64,000 nucleotides of DNA from Maritalea sp049801075 (GCF_049801075.1 NZ_JBNAGG010000001.1:992001-1056000), one strand, 5' to 3'. Shown: positions 26,383 to 35,752, counted from the stretch's first letter. Program-made: numbers and translations. The notes: generated by a model from the sequence alone, not told the origin.

Positions 26383-26647
26383 GGTGAATTGTCGAATCTC
26401 AAATTTCAAAAGTGTCCGGTTAGGTTAGCCGCGAAAAGCAGTTGTTTCTAGTGAGAATTTGGAACTCAACCTGTAGTGGGAGACGACTTGCAAAACAACT
26501 AGCTGCCGAGAGTCGAAAAACAAATCGCATCCAACAACTGATGCCGACTATGGGCTATTAAGCAGACATTAAATTATACACAACGTGAACCTCGCGTTTC
26601 GACGCAACCTCCACTTTGCCTCAAAACGCGCCTCCACAAAATCCCAA

Positions 26648-27979
26648 CTACCCCGCCATGCTCTCCGCAAAACGCATAGGCTCACCCTTATGCGCATCAA
26701 CCAGTTCGCCTTCCCACATCACGCGGTGGCCGCGGAGGATGGTGCCTACGGGCCAGCCTTTAACGGTTACGCCGTCATAAGGGGTCCAGCCGGGTTTGGA
26801 GGCGATCCAGTTGTTGGTGATGGTCTGTTCGCGGTTCATGTCGACAATGGTGAAGTCGGCGTCATAGCCCACGGCGATGCGGCCTTTATTGTTGATTTGG
26901 AACAGGCGGTTCGGGCCGTGGCTGGTGAGGTCAACAAAGCGCTCAAGACTCAAGCGCCCTGCATTCACATGGTCCAGCATGATTGGCACGAGGGTTTGCA
27001 CCCCGGTCATGCCAGATGGTGAGTTTGGATAAGGCTGGTCTTTTTCCTCGCGGGTGTGCGGCGCATGGTCGGAGCCGAGCACATCCACAATGCCCAGATC
27101 AACGCCACGCCAAATGCCCGCGCGGTGTTCTGCGTTGCGTACAGGCGGGTTCATTTGCACATAGGTGCCCAAGCGATCATAGGCCGTTTCGTCCAATGTG
27201 AGGTGATGCGGGGTCGCTTCCACAGTTGCCACATCTTTGCTGGCCGCCAGAATATCCATTTCTTCTGCGGTTGAGATGTGCAGCACGTGGATGCGTTTGC
27301 CAGTTTTGCGGGCAATGGAAAGCAAGCGCGTGGTGCATTTCACCGCCGCTTCCACGTCGCGCCAAACGGGGTGGCTCGACGGGTCATTTTCCACGCGCAA
27401 ATGTTTGCGCTCGTTCAAGCGTGGCTCATCTTCAGAGTGGAATGCCGCGCGGCGGGTGATGGCTGAGAGGATTTTTTCCACGCCATCATCATCTTCCACC
27501 AGCAGCGAGCCCGTTGAAGAGCCCATAAACACCTTCACCCCGGCGCAGCCCGGCAGTTTTTCCAGCATTGGCAGTTCGTCCACATTGTCGTGGGTGCCGC
27601 CAATATAGAAGGCAAAGTCACAATGCATCCGGTGGGTTGCGCGTTTGATTTTGTCTTCAAAATTTGCGCGATCAATGGTCAATGGGTTGGTGTTTGGCAT
27701 TTCAAAAACGCCCGTCACGCCGCCCATCACTGCCGCCAGCGATCCGGTTTCCAAATTCTCTTTATGCTCTGCCCCCGGCTCGCGGAAATGCACTTGCGTG
27801 TCAATCACGCCGGGCAGAATGTGCAACCCCGTGCAGTCGATCTTTTCTCCCGCATCGGCGTTTTGCAGATCGCCAATATGGGCGATGCGACCATTTACAA
27901 TGCCAACATCTGCTTTGTGCACCCCATCATGATTGACCAGCGTTGCATTGATAAAAACTTTGTCAAATTTCGCATTCAT
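26648..27979 (-). CDS. pyrC: Dihydroorotase-family amidohydrolase (PyrC class I type)
   Basis: A 443-residue amidohydrolase, expected to close carbamoyl-aspartate to dihydroorotate in pyrimidine synthesis. It has the class I stretches FREPGAEHKE, EMPNTNPLT, GVKVFMGSSTG (likely carboxylated Lys), HISTAEE, EATPHHLTL and GSDHAPHT. The first metal motif reads DTQVHFRE, with Gln where DxHxH enzymes carry the first His. I recall the same DTQVHF form in other Hyphomicrobiales. It is divergent from ygfZ. Confidence 0.85.
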   Translation of the reverse strand: MNAKFDKVFINATLVNHDGVHKADVGIVNGRIAHIGDLQNADAGEKIDCTGLHILPGVIDTQVHFREPGAEHKENLETGSLAAVMGGVTGVFEMPNTNPLTIDRANFEDKIKRATHRMHCDFAFYIGGTHDNVDELPMLEKLPGCAGVKVFMGSSTGSLLVEDDDGVEKILSAITRRAAFHSEDEPRLNERKHLRVENDPSSHPVWRDVEAAVKCTTRLLSIARKTGKRIHVLHISTAEEMDILAASKDVATVEATPHHLTLDETAYDRLGTYVQMNPPVRNAEHRAGIWRGVDLGIVDVLGSDHAPHTREEKDQPYPNSPSGMTGVQTLVPIMLDHVNAGRLSLERFVDLTSHGPNRLFQINNKGRIAVGYDADFTIVDMNREQTITNNWIASKPGWTPYDGVTVKGWPVGTILRGHRVMWEGELVDAHKGEPMRFAESMAG

Positions 27980-28065
27980 GGTGGTGTGCTCTTTTTTAGA
28001 TGATAAGAAGGTTTATCCGGTTTAACGCGATGCCCCCATGAAGGGCAAGCCAAGTGAGAGGCCCT

Positions 28066-28878
28066 ATGCCAACTATTTTCAAACTTGACCGCAAATTGAT
28101 TTCCTTTTCCGGCAAAGACGCCGAAAAACTGCTGCATGACACGCTGACCGCCAATGTGCGCGCGCTGGAGGAGAAGACCTGCCAGTGGTTCGCGCTGCTG
28201 TCGCCGCAGGGTAAGATTATGTTCGAGGGGCAGATTTTCCGCAAAGAGGACACTTTTTACGCTGATCTCGATTCGGCCTTGGTGGACGACTTTTTCAAGC
28301 GGATGCGGCTGTATAAAATGCGCGCCGATGTTGAGATGACCCAGCTCGGCGATGAAACGGCAGTCGGTTGGTCGAGCGAGCCAACTGAAGATGCGTTTAA
28401 AGACATCCGCCCCGGCATGGGCTTCCGGCATTATGCGCCGACTGAAGAAGCTTCCAGCTGGGCCGATGGCACATCGGCCTACACTCAAACGCGGTTCGAA
28501 AATGGCATTGCCGCCTGCCCGGCAGATTTTGAACCCAACAGCCTATTCGCCCACGATATCGGCATGGATTTGCTGCCCGGCGCCATCGACTTCAAAAAGG
28601 GTTGTTATATCGGGCAAGAAGTTGTTTCCCGCATGCAGCATCGCGGCACTGCCCGCAAGCGCGTGGTGTGTGTGACAAGCGAAGCGCCGCTAGGCGCGCC
28701 GGCCCCCATTGAAGCTGACGAGAAAAAAGTCGGTGACTTACTGAATGCGAGCGGCAATTCGGGTCTGGCCCTTGTGCGCATAGACAAAGCGAAAAAGGGC
28801 GCCACATTTTTGCATGAAGGGCGGCCAATCCAGCTTGCGGTGCCCACATGGGCAAGCTACGATTTGAGCGATTCTTAA
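28066..28878 (+). CDS. ygfZ: YgfZ/CAF17-like folate-binding protein
   Basis: A 270-residue GcvT-like protein that helps assemble or repair certain Fe-S enzymes using tetrahydrofolate. The signature KGCYIGQEVVSRMQHRG at about residue 185 includes the conserved Cys of the family motif KGCYxGQE. The chosen ATG (28066) gives MPTIFKLDRKLISFSG; a GTG 12 bases upstream is less likely. Divergent from pyrC and followed 36 bases later by an HD hydrolase. Confidence 0.9.
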   Translation: MPTIFKLDRKLISFSGKDAEKLLHDTLTANVRALEEKTCQWFALLSPQGKIMFEGQIFRKEDTFYADLDSALVDDFFKRMRLYKMRADVEMTQLGDETAVGWSSEPTEDAFKDIRPGMGFRHYAPTEEASSWADGTSAYTQTRFENGIAACPADFEPNSLFAHDIGMDLLPGAIDFKKGCYIGQEVVSRMQHRGTARKRVVCVTSEAPLGAPAPIEADEKKVGDLLNASGNSGLALVRIDKAKKGATFLHEGRPIQLAVPTWASYDLSDS

Positions 28879-28914
28879 ACCCTCGCAAATTCTCAATTCT
28901 GGAGCGTCCTTCCA

Positions 28915-29529
28915 ATGGCGAAAACTCAACCCCGTGCATGGCAGCGCATGCTGTCTGGCCGTCGCTTGGATTTGTTGGACCCCTCGCCTTTAGACATTGA
29001 GTTGAGCGATATTGCCCACGGGCTGGCCCGGGTGGCCCGCTGGAATGGGCAAACCAATGGCGACTATGCCTTTTCGGTTGCACAGCACTCCATTTTGGTG
29101 ATGCATTTGGCCGCTGCGGCCAATCCGAAGTTTGATGGATCGGCACGCCTTTATGCGCTTTTGCACGATGCGCCTGAATATGTGATGGGCGACATTATCT
29201 CGCCGTTGAAAGCGGCGATGGGCGGCGAATATAAGCAACTAGAGAATCGATTACTTGGCGCCATCCATGTGCGCTTTTCTCTGCCTGCAAATCCAACAGC
29301 ACAGGTCGTGAAGCAGATTAAGAAGGCGGATCAACAAGCTGCTTATTTTGAGGCTGTGAATTTGGCAGGCTTTGAACCTGCGGAAGCGCGTAAATTGTTT
29401 GGTGAGCCAAGCCTCGCCAGCTTCGATATGCCAGACTTTGAAAGCCTTATCCGCCCGTGGCCAATCCATGTGGCGCACGAGAAATTTATTGCCAATTTCT
29501 CAGATATTTCCGGCCCCGCCTCGCGCTAA
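28915..29529 (+). CDS. HD-domain hydrolase (YfbR-like)
   Basis: A 204-residue HD-superfamily phosphohydrolase. Metal ligands are in VAQHSILVMH, LLHDAPEYVMGDI (HD at about residue 82-83) and a later Asp in KKADQQAAYFEA. The pattern matches the YfbR/5'-deoxynucleotidase type, often annotated simply as a phosphohydrolase in this order. Nucleotide monophosphate substrate is inferred from the family. GGAG lies 11 bases before the ATG. Confidence 0.85.
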   Translation: MAKTQPRAWQRMLSGRRLDLLDPSPLDIELSDIAHGLARVARWNGQTNGDYAFSVAQHSILVMHLAAAANPKFDGSARLYALLHDAPEYVMGDIISPLKAAMGGEYKQLENRLLGAIHVRFSLPANPTAQVVKQIKKADQQAAYFEAVNLAGFEPAEARKLFGEPSLASFDMPDFESLIRPWPIHVAHEKFIANFSDISGPASR

Positions 29530-29608
29530 TCCAAACATTGCTTAGCGACCATTTGCGTTCTTAACGCGTGTTTTCGCACGCGCGTACCGTCTCACTTTGG
29601 TACAGAAA

Positions 29609-29623
29609 TTAACCATTTCTTAA
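29609..29623. promoter_or_regulatory. Candidate CtrA-binding box
   Basis: TTAACCATTTCTTAA is an exact TTAA-N7-TTAA with the frequent TTAACC start. It lies 69 bases before the exported protein at 29692, in its likely promoter. Confidence 0.5.
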
Positions 29624-29691
29624 GCATTGTTTTGACGCCTCGCCCTAATGGTTGATAAATCCTTAATCAGCGATTTTTTAGGAGATTTATT

Positions 29692-30198
29692 ATGAGCACG
29701 TCACCATTTTCAAACTTCCATTACGGCCCGATGGTTTTCCTTTTGGCGGTAACAGGTGGCGTTGCGCTTGCTGAAATGGGGCCTGAATTTGTAAGCTCTG
29801 TTCAAGCAGGTGTTGAAGAAATTCAGAATGGTGATGAACCTAAGCCCGTTGATGTATCTCAGTTTGTGCGCATCAAAGATGAGCACTATCGCATTACAGC
29901 TGATGAGAGTGTAGATCTGGAACCATTTGCCAGCGCAACCGTGCGTAAAATCGGCTATGGCAATGAGCATGAGGTTCGGATCGCGTATACAAGCACCGGC
30001 ACCTATTCGACTGACGGTTTCGCATCAACAAGCGTGATGTATCCCGGCATCAAGGTTGAAGAGGTATTCCCTGTCATCCCCGGCTTTGTAAACGGATCAA
30101 TGATCTATTTTTCTAAATCCGAATTGTTCCAGCGTCGGATTGCATTGACATCGAGTCCATCTTCAATCGTTTATCACTATAAGTCTCTGGCGAGATAG
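29692..30198 (+). CDS. Hypothetical exported protein with upstream CtrA box
   Basis: A 168-residue protein with a hydrophobic N-terminal segment (about residues 12-28, GPMVFLLAVTGGVALAE), probably a signal peptide or anchor, followed by a polar domain with repeated short beta-type stretches and no Cys. No family recognised. AGGAG sits 7 bases before the ATG. A perfect TTAA-N7-TTAA box lies in the promoter region, which suggests cell-cycle-regulated expression and a possible envelope role. Confidence 0.7.
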   Translation: MSTSPFSNFHYGPMVFLLAVTGGVALAEMGPEFVSSVQAGVEEIQNGDEPKPVDVSQFVRIKDEHYRITADESVDLEPFASATVRKIGYGNEHEVRIAYTSTGTYSTDGFASTSVMYPGIKVEEVFPVIPGFVNGSMIYFSKSELFQRRIALTSSPSSIVYHYKSLAR

Positions 30199-30210
30199 GC
30201 GGCTGAGCGT

Positions 30211-31260
30211 TTAGCTACGCTTGAAACGATAGAAGATATGGGTCCCGATTTTGGTCATCCGCTTGAGGCGAGAGGCCCAATGCGGGTTCACGTATGTTGC
30301 ATGATAGTGCGTTGAGTTCGACACTTCTGGCAAATAGATATCGCCGCGGATAACTTTGCCGGCGATTTCTTCCGCTGTGGCCCAAGCAGCTTTTTCATTT
30401 ACGCGCTCTGGAATACCATCACACGCGAATGAGAACTGGCAGCGATTGCGCCATGTTTGGTTTTGGAACACCACACCACAGATCGAGTTGGGATAAGCTT
30501 TGTGCTTCACCCGGTTGCGCACCACTTGCGCCACCGCCACTTGGCCGCGATATTTTTCGCCACGCGCTTCAAAATAAATCGCAGTGGCCATGCACCATTC
30601 CTCACGCGCATTGGCTTTCATCGAAGCCTGCGTCAGCGGCGCAGTTAGATCTTTAGTCTTTGGCGCATTGTCGCGCGCATAGGCTAGCTTTGTCGGCACC
30701 GATACAGGGAAAGGCAAATTCGGATCGCGTTCAATCGCGTCTGGGCCTTCATCGCCTTGGCCGGAGATGGCATCGATCGCCTCAAGCGCCGCCAATTTTG
30801 GCATGTCTTGTGGTTTTGCTACCAACTCAACATCCGCCGCAGGCGCTTTGGTTTTCTTCGGCGTACCATTGATGGACGCAACCATCACCTTATCGGGCAT
30901 GGGCAGGGCTTTCGGCGCACGCGCCTCGGCCATCTGGAACCGTGTTGTGGCAAAGCTCTGCACAATTTCCATGGCAGATGGCCCCTTACGACGATCTGTT
31001 TTCGCGTCGCGGTTAGGCCCCACAAATGCAGCAGCAACGGAGAAATTTTCAATAGAAGGGGCAGCTTTGCGTGATGCGACCATATCATCGATCTGCATTG
31101 GATCGATGAACAGTTCAGCACCTTCGTCCAAGCGTTCCAATGAAACGTTGGTGAAAGCAACCATCATCGTTGTAAAGCTCAAAATCGCGCAAAAGCCCTT
31201 ATATAGCGGCTTCTTCTTTGCGCGCCCCCGCCCTTCCGGGCCAGCCAAATCTAAACTCAT
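30211..31260 (-). CDS. SleB-type cell wall hydrolase
   Basis: A 349-residue protein with a basic N-terminus, one transmembrane or signal segment (about 25-40, FCAILSFTTMMVAF), a low-complexity middle and a C-terminal hydrolase domain (about 215-349): ATAIYFEARGEKYRGQVAVAQ, VVRNRV, CGVVFQ and THYHATYVNP. This is the catalytic domain of spore-cortex-lytic SleB-like lytic enzymes, which cut peptidoglycan, here presumably during growth. The start could be the ATG at 31260 or at 31287. Confidence 0.87.
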   Translation of the reverse strand: MSLDLAGPEGRGRAKKKPLYKGFCAILSFTTMMVAFTNVSLERLDEGAELFIDPMQIDDMVASRKAAPSIENFSVAAAFVGPNRDAKTDRRKGPSAMEIVQSFATTRFQMAEARAPKALPMPDKVMVASINGTPKKTKAPAADVELVAKPQDMPKLAALEAIDAISGQGDEGPDAIERDPNLPFPVSVPTKLAYARDNAPKTKDLTAPLTQASMKANAREEWCMATAIYFEARGEKYRGQVAVAQVVRNRVKHKAYPNSICGVVFQNQTWRNRCQFSFACDGIPERVNEKAAWATAEEIAGKVIRGDIYLPEVSNSTHYHATYVNPHWASRLKRMTKIGTHIFYRFKRS

Positions 31261-31419
31261 TATGTACTCGATGCTACTCAACGGCATTAACGCGCCGCAG
31301 AGTTCATTATGTCTAATCTTGGTTTATGGGGAGTAAACGCGGATCAAGTTCTGAATATGTTGAGTTTGCAGCGCTCAAATGGAAATTGTGCGGCCAAAAT
31401 TTGACAGATCAAATTTGAG

Positions 31420-33735
31420 TTAAATAGCAGCTTGTGCAAGGGCAAGACGAGCGATGGGGATGCGGAATGGTGAACAGCTTACATAATCCACATTTAAGCC
31501 CGCGAAGAACTTCAAGCTCTCGGGGTCACCCGCATGTTCACCGCAAATGCCGATTTTTAGATCCGGGTTGGATGCACGGCCGCGACGGATCGCCGTGCGG
31601 ATCAATTCGCCAACGCCTTTTTTGTCGATGGTGACAAAGGGGTCGCCATCATAAAGCTTCTTTCGCTGATAGGCCGCCAGAAAGGCCGGCGCATCATCGC
31701 GCGAAATGCCGAAGGTTGTTTGGGTCAAATCGTTGGTGCCGAATGAAAAGAAGTCGACATGTTTGGCAATTTCGCCCGCGCGGATTGCTGCCCGTGGCAA
31801 TTCGATCATTGTGCCGACGGAATATTTGAATGTTTCTGATGGCGACATGCCCAATTGTTCCATCAGCGCCAAAATATGGCTCCGCACCCAACTCACTTCG
31901 CGTGACGACGAAACGAAAGGCACCATAATCTCAAGATTAATCGGCACATCGTTGGTTTGAATGGCTGCATGACCACCCGCAACCAGCGCCTTGATTTGCA
32001 TTTCCAAAATTTCTGGGTGCGAAATCGCCAGGCGACAGCCACGATGCCCAAGCATCGGGTTCACTTCGATCAACCGTTCCAAGCGGCGCTCAAAATCGAT
32101 AATTTTCAGCCCAAGTGAGGCAGCGGTTTCTTCCACCTCTTCCTGGCTACGTGGCAGAAATTCATGCAATGGGGGATCAAACAGACGCACAGTGATTGGC
32201 CGCCCCTCCATCGCAGTAAAAAGCTGCGCATAGTCATTGGCTTGATATTCCACCAAGCCATGCAGCGCTTCCATGCGGTCTTCAAGGTCTTGGCTAAACA
32301 TCATGCGGCGCAACGCCACCATGCGTTCAGCAGAAAAGAACATATGTTCGGAGCGCGCCAGCCCAATCCCCTCTGCACCAAATGACAAAGCAGTTTGCGC
32401 GCCTTCAATCGTTTCCACATTGGTGCGCACTTCAATGGTGCGGCTGCCGTCTGCCCAATCCAATAGCTTACCCAGCGCGCCGCCAATATTGGGCTGGTTG
32501 AGCGGCAATGCCCCGGCATAGACTTCGCCAGAATTGCCATCAATTGTCAGTTCAGCGCCCTGAATAAGGGTCCGGTCACCCAATTGCAGGGCGCGCTTGT
32601 CTGCATCGATCACCAATGAACGCACGCCAGAGACGCACGGCTTGCCTGTTACACGCGCAATCACTGCGGCATGGCTCGTGATGCCACCGCGTGCGGTTAG
32701 GATGCCATTGGCCGCTTGCATACCCTCAATGTCGGCTGGACCTGTTTCTAGGCTCACCAAAATGCAATCTTTGCCCCGTGCCTGATAGCGCGATGCATCT
32801 TCAGCGGAAAACACAATTGCGCCGCTGGCAGCGCCGGGAGAAACGCCCATGCCCACCGCCAGCGGCGTCGCACGCTTCTTGTTTTTCAAACGTGCGTGCA
32901 AAAGCTGTGGCAAGCGGCTCGGATCAACATGGCTGACAGCCAGTCGCGGCGTCCAAATGCCGCGCGACACGCGATCACACGCTGCCTCCAAGATAGCGGA
33001 GATCGGCGCTTGCACTGGTCGCGCTGACAAAAACACCACTTTTTTGCCCTTGAGCGCGGCCAAACACACCATATGGGTGCCTGCCAATCGATCGAGCGTG
33101 GCGCATAATTCTTGCGCCGCAGACCCGGAGAAGGCTTCTGGCAAAGCTCTATCGCCATGGGTATGCGTTGGGCCCATCAATCCCGAATTTGTGTCGCGGG
33201 TTTGGATTTGCACAACAGGCTGATCAAAAGCAGCTTGGATAATAACAATTTGATCGTCTTTTACATTTGATGAGGCCTCATCCGCCCACACGGGTGTGCC
33301 GAGCTGATAAGAATCAAAAGCACGCTGAATGGCACGCCCCAAAGGCTTCTTCGCGTCAATCGCATCCAAGTCTGTCGCAGGTGCGTCAATCGCGCCGCGC
33401 ACGCGCGCCAACCCGGCCAAATGTGTATGCGCTGCGGTTCGGACCACAAGTTTAGGTGGCTGTTGCCCCTTCGGCACAAGTTTGAACAAGGTCGCCACCC
33501 AATGGGCAGCCATCGGGCCAGAGACTTCGCTGGTCTGCAGCGTGTCCCATGCTTGCCGGGTGAGGCAGATGGTCGGCGCCGTTGGCACACCCGTCTGCGC
33601 CATGGCGTAAATCCAGGCGGCTTTGCCCACCACCAGCCGTTCTTGATCTTTGCTTAGACGCGGCGGTTCGTTAGCCGGCGCAAGCGCAAAGATTTGCTGA
33701 TTGATGGAACGTGGCACAATTTTCACCCGAGACAA
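31420..33735 (-). CDS. Pyruvate, phosphate dikinase-like protein with shortened N-terminal domain
   Basis: A 771-residue PEP-utilising protein. The phosphohistidine motif GGITSHAAVIAR is near residue 350 (His355), and the PEP/pyruvate barrel ends in GICGEHAGDP (Cys731) and SCSPFRIPIARLALAQA, all intact. Canonical PPDK (about 875 residues) has its phospho-His near 455, so about 100 residues are missing from the ATP-grasp half. The usual GGKGANL and LVSVRSGA stretches read here as VVGKAAW and LVVRTAAH. It may have lost ATP use. The start is TTG at 33735; a GTG three codons on is possible. Confidence 0.8.
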   Translation of the reverse strand: MSRVKIVPRSINQQIFALAPANEPPRLSKDQERLVVGKAAWIYAMAQTGVPTAPTICLTRQAWDTLQTSEVSGPMAAHWVATLFKLVPKGQQPPKLVVRTAAHTHLAGLARVRGAIDAPATDLDAIDAKKPLGRAIQRAFDSYQLGTPVWADEASSNVKDDQIVIIQAAFDQPVVQIQTRDTNSGLMGPTHTHGDRALPEAFSGSAAQELCATLDRLAGTHMVCLAALKGKKVVFLSARPVQAPISAILEAACDRVSRGIWTPRLAVSHVDPSRLPQLLHARLKNKKRATPLAVGMGVSPGAASGAIVFSAEDASRYQARGKDCILVSLETGPADIEGMQAANGILTARGGITSHAAVIARVTGKPCVSGVRSLVIDADKRALQLGDRTLIQGAELTIDGNSGEVYAGALPLNQPNIGGALGKLLDWADGSRTIEVRTNVETIEGAQTALSFGAEGIGLARSEHMFFSAERMVALRRMMFSQDLEDRMEALHGLVEYQANDYAQLFTAMEGRPITVRLFDPPLHEFLPRSQEEVEETAASLGLKIIDFERRLERLIEVNPMLGHRGCRLAISHPEILEMQIKALVAGGHAAIQTNDVPINLEIMVPFVSSSREVSWVRSHILALMEQLGMSPSETFKYSVGTMIELPRAAIRAGEIAKHVDFFSFGTNDLTQTTFGISRDDAPAFLAAYQRKKLYDGDPFVTIDKKGVGELIRTAIRRGRASNPDLKIGICGEHAGDPESLKFFAGLNVDYVSCSPFRIPIARLALAQAAI

Positions 33736-33834
33736 ACAGATTCACATTTATTACTATGCGGTTCAAATCAGTTCAGGGCAACTCGACATTTGTCCAGTCT
33801 TGACTTCACCACAAATAGATCGCATCTCACCACT

Positions 33835-34785
33835 ATGACAAAAAAACGACCTTTGGAAATAATTCTTTGTGCACCGCGCGGATTTTGTGCCGGTGTAGAT
33901 CGAGCCATTCAGATTGTGGAGCTTGCGCTCGAAAAATATGGCGCGCCGGTTTATGTGCGACATGAGATTGTGCACAACAAATATGTGGTGGATGGATTGC
34001 GCGAAAAAGGCGCAGTATTTGTTGAAGAATTGGACGAGATTCCAGACACAAATGCGCCCGTCATCTTTTCCGCGCACGGTGTTCCGAAATCGGTGCCTGC
34101 GAATGCGAAGGAGCGCAAGATGTTCTATCTTGATGCCACCTGCCCGCTTGTTTCAAAAGTGCATGTGGAAGCGCAGCGCCATTTTGAAGAAGGCAAAGAA
34201 ATCGTTTTGATTGGTCATGCGGGTCACCCAGAAGTGATCGGCACCATGGGTCAGTTGCCAGATGGCGCGATCACCTTGATTGAAACCGTGGATGATGCAG
34301 CCAAGTTTGAGCCGAAATCACCAGACGACCTTGCCTTTGTGACGCAAACGACTCTTTCGGTTGACGACACGGCTGCAATTGTTGCGGCGCTGCAAGAGCG
34401 TTTCCCAAGCATCAGCGCACCGCACAAAGAAGATATTTGCTATGCCACCACCAATCGGCAAGAGGCGGTGAAGCAGGTTGCCCCGCATGTCGATGCGATG
34501 GTTGTGGTGGGTGCACCGAACTCCTCAAACTCCATGCGGTTGGTTGAAGTGGCGGACCGTGCAGGCTGCCCAAAATCTGGCTTGATCCAGCGCGCGAGCG
34601 ACATTGTTTGGTCCGACTTTGACGGCGTGGAAAAGCTTGGCATCTCAGCAGGTGCCTCAGCGCCAGAAGAGCTGGTCAATGAGATCATCGAAAAATTTGG
34701 CGAGCACTATGAGATAACTGTCTCCACCAAAGTGACGGCCGAAGAAAACATCGCTTTCAACGTACCGCGTGAATTAAGAGCATAA
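33835..34785 (+). CDS. ispH: 4-hydroxy-3-methylbut-2-enyl diphosphate reductase
   Basis: A 316-residue [4Fe-4S] enzyme, the last step of the MEP isoprenoid pathway. The three cluster Cys lie in APRGFCAGVDRA (Cys18), DATCPLVSKVH (about 100) and a later Cys in the C-terminal third (AGCPKSG region and DICYATTNRQEA nearby). HAGHPEVIGTMGQ and TQTTLSVDDT are family stretches. The ATG at 33835 is chosen by homology although no clear ribosome site precedes it. It heads a run with GNAT, rnhA and DUF4260. Confidence 0.95.
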   Translation: MTKKRPLEIILCAPRGFCAGVDRAIQIVELALEKYGAPVYVRHEIVHNKYVVDGLREKGAVFVEELDEIPDTNAPVIFSAHGVPKSVPANAKERKMFYLDATCPLVSKVHVEAQRHFEEGKEIVLIGHAGHPEVIGTMGQLPDGAITLIETVDDAAKFEPKSPDDLAFVTQTTLSVDDTAAIVAALQERFPSISAPHKEDICYATTNRQEAVKQVAPHVDAMVVVGAPNSSNSMRLVEVADRAGCPKSGLIQRASDIVWSDFDGVEKLGISAGASAPEELVNEIIEKFGEHYEITVSTKVTAEENIAFNVPRELRA

Positions 34786-34788
34786 TTT

Positions 34789-35316
34789 ATGGACGGAAAG
34801 CCTTTGTTTGAGAGCGAGCGGCTGGTGTTTAGCACATGGACACCAGACCAGATCGACGACGTTTTCAATCTGCATAAAGATATTGAAGTTTCGCGCTATT
34901 TGTCTGGCCGAGAAGAAACCATGGAAGATGCGCAAAGGCGCATGGACGAGTGGGCCGATCATTACGCCAAATATGGATTTTGCAAGTTTCGTCTAACCCG
35001 AAAGTCAGATGGTGCGTTTGTGGGGCGTGCAGGTTTCGGCATCCACGGCACGGAAGCCACGCCGGAATTGGGCTATGCCATTTTGAAAACTGAATGGCGA
35101 AAGGGCTATGCTAGCGAGGCAGCAACCGCCATTCGCGATTGGCTATTTCGCGAAACTGATCATGATTTTTGCTGGGGCTTCGCCTATTCGGCCAACACGC
35201 CGTCCATCAAAATTCTGCGGTCCATTGGTATGGAATTTACCCATACCGAAATTGAAGAAAAAACAGGTCAGGAACTGACCTTCCATAAATATACTCGGGA
35301 TATGTGGCATGGGTGA
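34789..35316 (+). CDS. GNAT family N-acetyltransferase (RimJ/RimL-like)
   Basis: A 175-residue acetyltransferase. N-terminal SERLVFSTWTPDQ is typical of the RimJ/RimL branch, and the acetyl-CoA loop region is WRKGYASEAATAI (about residues 105-117), followed by NTPSIKILRSIGME. The substrate could be a protein N-terminus or an amino acid. It begins 3 bases after ispH and overlaps rnhA by 8 bases. In many Hyphomicrobiales thrB occupies this place. Confidence 0.88.
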   Translation: MDGKPLFESERLVFSTWTPDQIDDVFNLHKDIEVSRYLSGREETMEDAQRRMDEWADHYAKYGFCKFRLTRKSDGAFVGRAGFGIHGTEATPELGYAILKTEWRKGYASEAATAIRDWLFRETDHDFCWGFAYSANTPSIKILRSIGMEFTHTEIEEKTGQELTFHKYTRDMWHG

Positions 35317-35749
35317 GCGCGTAACAATTTTCACTGATGGGGCATGTTCAGGCAATCCCGGCCCGGGTGGCTGGGGCGCATTGCTGCGCTTTAACGGCAA
35401 TGAAAAAGAGTTGTGCGGCGGTGAAGCCGAAACCACAAATAACCGCATGGAATTGATGGCAGCCATTCAAGCCCTTACGGCTCTCAAGCGCGCCTGCGCG
35501 ATCGATCTTTATACTGATAGTCAGTATGTTAAAGGCGGCATCACGGGCTGGGTCGCCAATTGGAAGCGCAATGGATGGCGCACGGCTGCCAAGAAGCCGG
35601 TTAAAAATGAAGATCTTTGGCGGGCACTGGATGATGCCTTAAAGCGGCACGAGGTCGAGTTTCATTGGGTGAAAGGGCACGCCGGCCATGAAGGCAATGA
35701 GCGGGCCGACCAGCTGGCCAATAAAGGCATGGCCCCTTTTAAAGGATAA
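35309..35749 (+). CDS. rnhA: Ribonuclease HI
   Basis: A 146-residue RNase HI that cuts RNA in RNA-DNA hybrids. The catalytic D-E-D-D set is visible: FTDGACSGNPGPGGWG (Asp), NNRMELMAAI (Glu), LYTDSQYVKGGI (Asp) and GHAGHEGNERADQLA (His and Asp). Length is normal. Starts within the 3' end of the GNAT gene. Confidence 0.97.
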   Translation: MGERVTIFTDGACSGNPGPGGWGALLRFNGNEKELCGGEAETTNNRMELMAAIQALTALKRACAIDLYTDSQYVKGGITGWVANWKRNGWRTAAKKPVKNEDLWRALDDALKRHEVEFHWVKGHAGHEGNERADQLANKGMAPFKG

Positions 35750-35752
35750 AAC

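Noticed and set aside
26383..26647. Possible gene remnants between the MmeI-like gene and pyrC
   Set aside because: About 265 bases with no open frame or repeat that I could support; probably promoter and insertion-junction DNA.
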